DNA from: an uncultured bacterium
Lineage (GTDB): Bacteria; Verrucomicrobiota; Lentisphaeria; Victivallales; UBA1829
Direction of reading: 5' to 3'
Assembly (NCBI GenBank): GCA_902778895.1
Contig: CACYZF010000009.1
Span: 1 to 64,000, forward strand
DNA length: 64,000 nucleotides
A program made the translations under genes and the position numbers. Below the pieces are notes generated by a model. That model did not search any database. It was not told where the DNA came from and was given only the letters and a program-made list of their open reading frames with translations. This document shows positions 60,535 through 64,000 of this stretch, in pieces (the stretch's first letter is position 1; the number at the start of each line of letters is the position of its first letter).

Positions 60535-61772
60535 GATTGCTCCTTTCCGTCCCGGATCATCGTCATCGGCGATGCGATATATCCGGGCTGTTCCCGGCCG
60601 GATGTGACCTCGATGGCCCGGATCGGCCAGCGCTGGTCCAGCTCGACCCGCGGGATCGTCGAGATGTCCGCGATCCCCACCGTGATCCCGTATGTCCCGG
60701 CATTGATGTGGAAGCAGGTCCTGAACGAAAAAACGTTGTCTCCGGGCGTCAGGCGGAACCCGACGGGGAATTCGGTCATTGTATTGTCTCCCCATATCTC
60801 CAGGCCGTCCCTGGTCTTGAGCCCGATTCCCATCACCACGTGCGGAAGATCGCGTTTCGACCGGATCGTGACCTCAATGATCGCGTTCATATCCGGGCTG
60901 ATCGCCTGAAGGTCCGGTCCCGGGTTGTCGGCATCGAAGATGCGGCAGGATTCCACGGTCGCATCAAACGAACCGAAACGGTATTCGGAGCTGTTGGCGC
61001 TGTTTTGTCCGGTCCCGTGGACGTTTTTGACGATGCGCATGCTTTCCTTGAACGCGTTGACCGTTTCCGGCACGTTCGACGAGAACCGGACCAGCCTGCC
61101 GTTGTTCAGGAAGAGCACTTTCTGGCAGAACGTCGATACGGAGACCAGGTCATGTGTCACCAGAAGCAGCGTCGTGCCTTTGGCGATGATGTCGTGCAAC
61201 TTCTGGAAACATTTCATCTGGAACCCGATGTCGCCGACCGCCAGCGCTTCGTCCACGATCAAAATGTCCGGGTCCACGAACGCGTTCACGGCGAACGCCA
61301 GGCGCACCATCATGCCGGAGGAATACGTCTTGACCGGCTGGTCGATGAACTCGCCGATGTCCGCGAACGCCACGATATCGTCATATTTTGCATCGGTCTC
61401 CGCTTTCGTCAGCCCGAGGATCGCCGCGTTCATGTACACATTCTCACGTCCCGTGAATTCGGGATTGAATCCGCTTCCGAGTTCCAGCAGGGCCGCGATC
61501 CGGCCGTGGCGCTCCACGCTTCCTTCCGTCGGCTGGAGTGTTCCCGTGATGATCTGAAGCAATGTCGATTTCCCGGCGCCGTTCCTGCCGATGATGCCGA
61601 CGCATTCCCCTTTCTTCACCTCGAAATCAATGTCGCGCAGAGCCCAGAATTCGCGGAAATACGTCTTCCATCGCCCGAACAGCATCTGCTGCAGGCGGTA
61701 TCGCGGCTTGTCGTAGATCTCGAACCGTTTCGAGATGTGCTGAATGCGCAGGATCACTTCGTCAGAGGACAT
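60531..61772 (-). CDS. wzt: Polysaccharide ABC exporter, ATP-binding subunit
   Basis: A 413-residue ATPase of the O-antigen/teichoic-acid exporter type. Walker A is GRNGAGKST near residue 60. The signature is the family-typical YSSGMMVRLAFA instead of LSGGQ, and Walker B is DILIVDEALAVGD. Residues about 250-413 form an extra beta-sandwich domain like the glycan-recognising Wzt C-terminal domain (GIGLKTRDGLEIWGDNT). It overlaps wzm by 11 bases and the cytidylyltransferase gene by four. Confidence 0.94.
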   Translation of the reverse strand: MSSDEVILRIQHISKRFEIYDKPRYRLQQMLFGRWKTYFREFWALRDIDFEVKKGECVGIIGRNGAGKSTLLQIITGTLQPTEGSVERHGRIAALLELGSGFNPEFTGRENVYMNAAILGLTKAETDAKYDDIVAFADIGEFIDQPVKTYSSGMMVRLAFAVNAFVDPDILIVDEALAVGDIGFQMKCFQKLHDIIAKGTTLLLVTHDLVSVSTFCQKVLFLNNGRLVRFSSNVPETVNAFKESMRIVKNVHGTGQNSANSSEYRFGSFDATVESCRIFDADNPGPDLQAISPDMNAIIEVTIRSKRDLPHVVMGIGLKTRDGLEIWGDNTMTEFPVGFRLTPGDNVFSFRTCFHINAGTYGITVGIADISTIPRVELDQRWPIRAIEVTSGREQPGYIASPMTMIRDGKEQS

Positions 61773-62592
61773 CGGCGAATCCTTTCTTCGTCTTGTGGAA
61801 CCACAGGAATCCCAGATGAAGCACCAGCAGCGAGATCAGGAGCGCCGCGCCGAGGAACCGCCAGTCCGGAAGCTCTCCGTACAGAAACACCTTCCGGGCC
61901 TCCTCGATCAGAATCGTCAGCGGATTCAGTCGGAGCGGCCAGCGGAAACGTTCCGGGATCGCCGCGATCGGGTAGAAGATCGGCGTCATGAAAAACAGGA
62001 TCTGAAGCAGGACTCCCACCAGGTACGGCGTGTCCCGGACATATACGCTGAGCGAGGACACAAAGAAGGAAACGCCCAGCGTGAACAGGAACAGCGGAAG
62101 CAGGATCAGCGGCAGGAGCAGCATCGTGAAGCTCAGTTTCCCGAAGACGAACACCGTGCCGAGAAACAGCAGGAAGAACCAGACCATGCCCACGGCGAAC
62201 GACGCGATCGTCTGCGACAGAGGCAGGATCTCCAGCGGGAAGATCACTTTCTTCACCAGGTTGGTATTTCCCACCACGACCCCGCAGTTCAGATTCACTG
62301 CCTCGGAGAAGATGTTGAATAGGGCGAGGCCGCAGAACATGATGATCGCGAATGCGCCGCGTCCGCCGCCCGTGTCGACGCCCCAGCGGGACTTGAACAC
62401 CACGCTGAAGACGAACGTATAGACGCAGAGCATCATCATCGGATGGACGAAGCTCCAGAAAAGTCCCAGGACCGACCCTTTGTACCGGGCCGACACGCTG
62501 CGTTTCACGAACTGCCACAGCAGGGACCGGTTGGCGAACGCGATCCCCGGCAGCCGCCGGAAATCCAGGATGTCGCGCAGGGTGTTCAGCAT
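61762..62592 (-). CDS. wzm: Polysaccharide ABC exporter, permease subunit
   Basis: A 276-residue membrane protein with six helices, from about 50 to 255, of the ABC-2 type. LLWQFVKRSVSARYKGSVLG in the N-terminal part and VYVRDTPYLVGVLLQILFFMTPIFYP near the C-terminal helices are typical of Wzm/TagG. It is encoded just upstream of the matching ATPase. A promoter with a TAGATT -10 box lies about 75-105 bases upstream. Confidence 0.93.
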   Translation of the reverse strand: MLNTLRDILDFRRLPGIAFANRSLLWQFVKRSVSARYKGSVLGLFWSFVHPMMMLCVYTFVFSVVFKSRWGVDTGGGRGAFAIIMFCGLALFNIFSEAVNLNCGVVVGNTNLVKKVIFPLEILPLSQTIASFAVGMVWFFLLFLGTVFVFGKLSFTMLLLPLILLPLFLFTLGVSFFVSSLSVYVRDTPYLVGVLLQILFFMTPIFYPIAAIPERFRWPLRLNPLTILIEEARKVFLYGELPDWRFLGAALLISLLVLHLGFLWFHKTKKGFADVL

Positions 62593-62667
62593 TGTTTCTC
62601 CATCATGCTTTTATGTGGGGGACGGGCGCATCCTCAAGATAATGGCATGCGCCGGACTATTCCAAAT

Positions 62668-62696
62668 AATCTATCATGCTTTCACCCTTTTTTCAA
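62668..62696 (-). promoter_or_regulatory. Promoter of the wzm-wzt glycan operon
   Basis: On the minus strand TTGAAA (62691-62696), 17-bp spacer, TAGATT (62668-62673). Confidence 0.7.
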
Positions 62697-62714
62697 GATT
62701 TTTCAGGGGGAAGT

Positions 62715-64000
62715 TCAGCTTTTTTCGCTGTTTGCGCCGTCATGCAGTCTGCGCAGGTCCGAATAATCCGGCGGGGTGTAGGTGTCCTGCGGAAACACGC
62801 CGCCGATCTTTCGCGGCCGGCCGCCTGCCACCTGATAGATGTCGCTGCACTCCTGAAACACCCTTAATCCGAATACCGGCAGGATCGCCAGCAGATGATC
62901 GAAGATGTCCGACTGGATCCGTTCGTATTCGAGCCAGTCGGTCGTGTTCGTGAAGCAGTAGACCTCGATCGGAAGTCCTGTGGATTCCGGCTGAAGCTGC
63001 CGCACGAGCACGGTCATGTTCTGGTTGACCGTCTTCAGCGAACGCAGGTATTTGTCGACATAGATGCGGAACGTGCCGATGTTGGTGATGCGGCGGCTGT
63101 TGATCGGCTTCGCGCCCTTCTCCGCCAGCGCACGGTTCCACTCCTCGATCTCCTGCTGCTTCCCGTTCAGATAGTCGTCCAGAAGCACGAATTCGTCCAG
63201 TCGCTCGATTTCGTCGTCGTCGAGAAACCGGACGCTCCGCATGTCGATGTTCAGTGCGCGCTTGATGCGGCGGCCGCCGGATTCGTAGACGCCTCGCCAG
63301 TTGATGAACGTCTCCACGGTCAGTTTACGCGTCGGCACGGTCACGATGGTCATGTCCCAGTTCTGCACCTTCACCATGTGCAGGGCGATGTCCACGATCA
63401 CGCCGTCCACGTTCTCTGACGGCAGTACGATCCAGTCGCCGATCTGGATCATGTGGTTTGTGCTCAGCTGGATCCCGGAGACCAGCGCCAGGATCGTGTC
63501 CTGAAAGATCAGGATCAGCACGGCCGCCACCGCGCCGAGCCCGGAGAGCAGCATCACGGGACTTTTGTTCACCAGCATGGAAACCACCATGATGAATGCC
63601 CCGAGTACGATGAAGATCTGGATCAGCTGGACCACGCCCTTGATCGAACGGTTCTGCGAATCCGGCTGTTTCCGGTACCACAGCGCCAGCAGGTTCAGAA
63701 AACTCAGCAGTGCCCCCACGATGCAGATGACTGAGAGCGCGATGCAGACCTTCCGCATCCGCAGCAGGTAGTCAAGCTCGATATCCATGATGACAAGCAG
63801 GATATATACCACCGCGATCGGCGTGACGCATGCCAGACGCGTCGCGATCTGGACCAGCAGGTTTTTTCCCTCGGGGATGTCGATCGGGAGTTTCTGGAAT
63901 ATCACCTTCATCACGTACAGCACGACATGCCGCGTGATCAGGTTCACCAGCAGTCCGCCCAGGATCGCCACGCCCAGGATGCACAGATTGACCAGAATGG
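62715..64000 (-). CDS. MscS-family mechanosensitive channel (5' end outside window)
   Basis: At least 428 residues are visible. The frame stays open and hydrophobic up to the window edge, so the true start lies beyond it; a GTG at 63971 is only an internal possibility. Four or more helices are followed by the pore helix and beta domain (LVSGIQLSTNHMIQIGDWI, then VDGVIVDIALHMVKVQNWDM), with TVPTRKLTVETFINW typical of MscS and the larger YbdG-type channels. The soluble C-terminal domain ends in a charged tail. A tension-gated osmotic release valve is the likely role. Confidence 0.9.
   Translation of the reverse strand, partial: ILVNLCILGVAILGGLLVNLITRHVVLYVMKVIFQKLPIDIPEGKNLLVQIATRLACVTPIAVVYILLVIMDIELDYLLRMRKVCIALSVICIVGALLSFLNLLALWYRKQPDSQNRSIKGVVQLIQIFIVLGAFIMVVSMLVNKSPVMLLSGLGAVAAVLILIFQDTILALVSGIQLSTNHMIQIGDWIVLPSENVDGVIVDIALHMVKVQNWDMTIVTVPTRKLTVETFINWRGVYESGGRRIKRALNIDMRSVRFLDDDEIERLDEFVLLDDYLNGKQQEIEEWNRALAEKGAKPINSRRITNIGTFRIYVDKYLRSLKTVNQNMTVLVRQLQPESTGLPIEVYCFTNTTDWLEYERIQSDIFDHLLAILPVFGLRVFQECSDIYQVAGGRPRKIGGVFPQDTYTPPDYSDLRRLHDGANSEKS

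Overview
The window looks like a chromosomal piece of a GC-rich, Gram-negative-type gut or environmental bacterium. The mix of secreted GH30 and GH27 glycosidases, a large passenger-repeat/FG-GAP surface protein, a PVC-like housekeeping set and an AT-rich accessory patch fits a Lentisphaerota (Victivallis-like) genome. That assignment is inferred from gene content and style and was not tested. Strong, evenly spaced sigma70-type promoters recur (TTGnnn, 16-17 bp, TATATT or a close variant), and genes are packed into operons with frequent 4-bp ATGA overlaps.

Layout. 1-480: 3' end of a 23S rRNA, spacer without tRNA, 5S rRNA and a terminator. 540-3850: an AT-rich accessory patch with a three-gene minus-strand cassette (coiled-coil protein, membrane protein, and a protein with an STNL/ATKYC..HN/IYD motif set), a long structured inverted repeat upstream of it, and five copies of a two-hairpin interspersed repeat. 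3854-6710: a Sel1-repeat exported protein and a frameshifted membrane protein. 7014-7289: rpsT. 7787-18365: a plus-strand translation/RNA operon, nusA-infB-rbfA-nrnA-truB, then an unknown His-rich protein, an Uup-type ABC-F ATPase and an RluA-type pseudouridine synthase. 18487-26311: GH30 glycosidase, GT-C-like membrane glycosyltransferase, galU and a heterodimeric ABC exporter. 26550-35334: recC-recB-recD. 35564-37269: a GH27 alpha-galactosidase broken by an internal deletion. 37378-39250: a small secreted protein and a CaCA-type exchanger. 39270-41092: a DUF4160/DUF2442 toxin-antitoxin-like pair followed by a membrane protein and a lipoprotein that carries its own DUF4160-like domain. 41203-44464: a degenerate CobS-like protein, a GlmU-like beta-helix protein and glmM. 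44898-44973: tRNA-Met(CAT). 45138-51769: an envelope operon, read right to left: OlsB-like and OlsA-like acyltransferases, a second degenerate CobS-like protein, a membrane glycosyltransferase, a polyprenyl-phosphate glycosyl-1-phosphate transferase and a GT4. 51964-54873: the large surface protein. 55134-62592: a glycan cluster (GT2, giant multidomain GT, NeuA-like cytidylyltransferase, Wzt, Wzm). 62715-64000: an MscS-like channel running off the window.

How it fits together. Much of 41-63 kb builds and exports envelope material: glmM and the beta-helix protein supply amino-sugar precursors, galU supplies UDP-glucose, the initiating transferase and glycosyltransferases assemble glycans, Wzm/Wzt export them, and the Ols-like pair may make a phosphorus-free lipid. 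The best candidates for something undescribed are (1) the DUF4160-DUF2442 operon whose last gene is an exported lipoprotein paralogue of the first, (2) the three-gene accessory cassette with its long hairpin element and an in-frame stop between its first two genes, and (3) the two CobS-like membrane proteins that have lost the acidic active-site motif.
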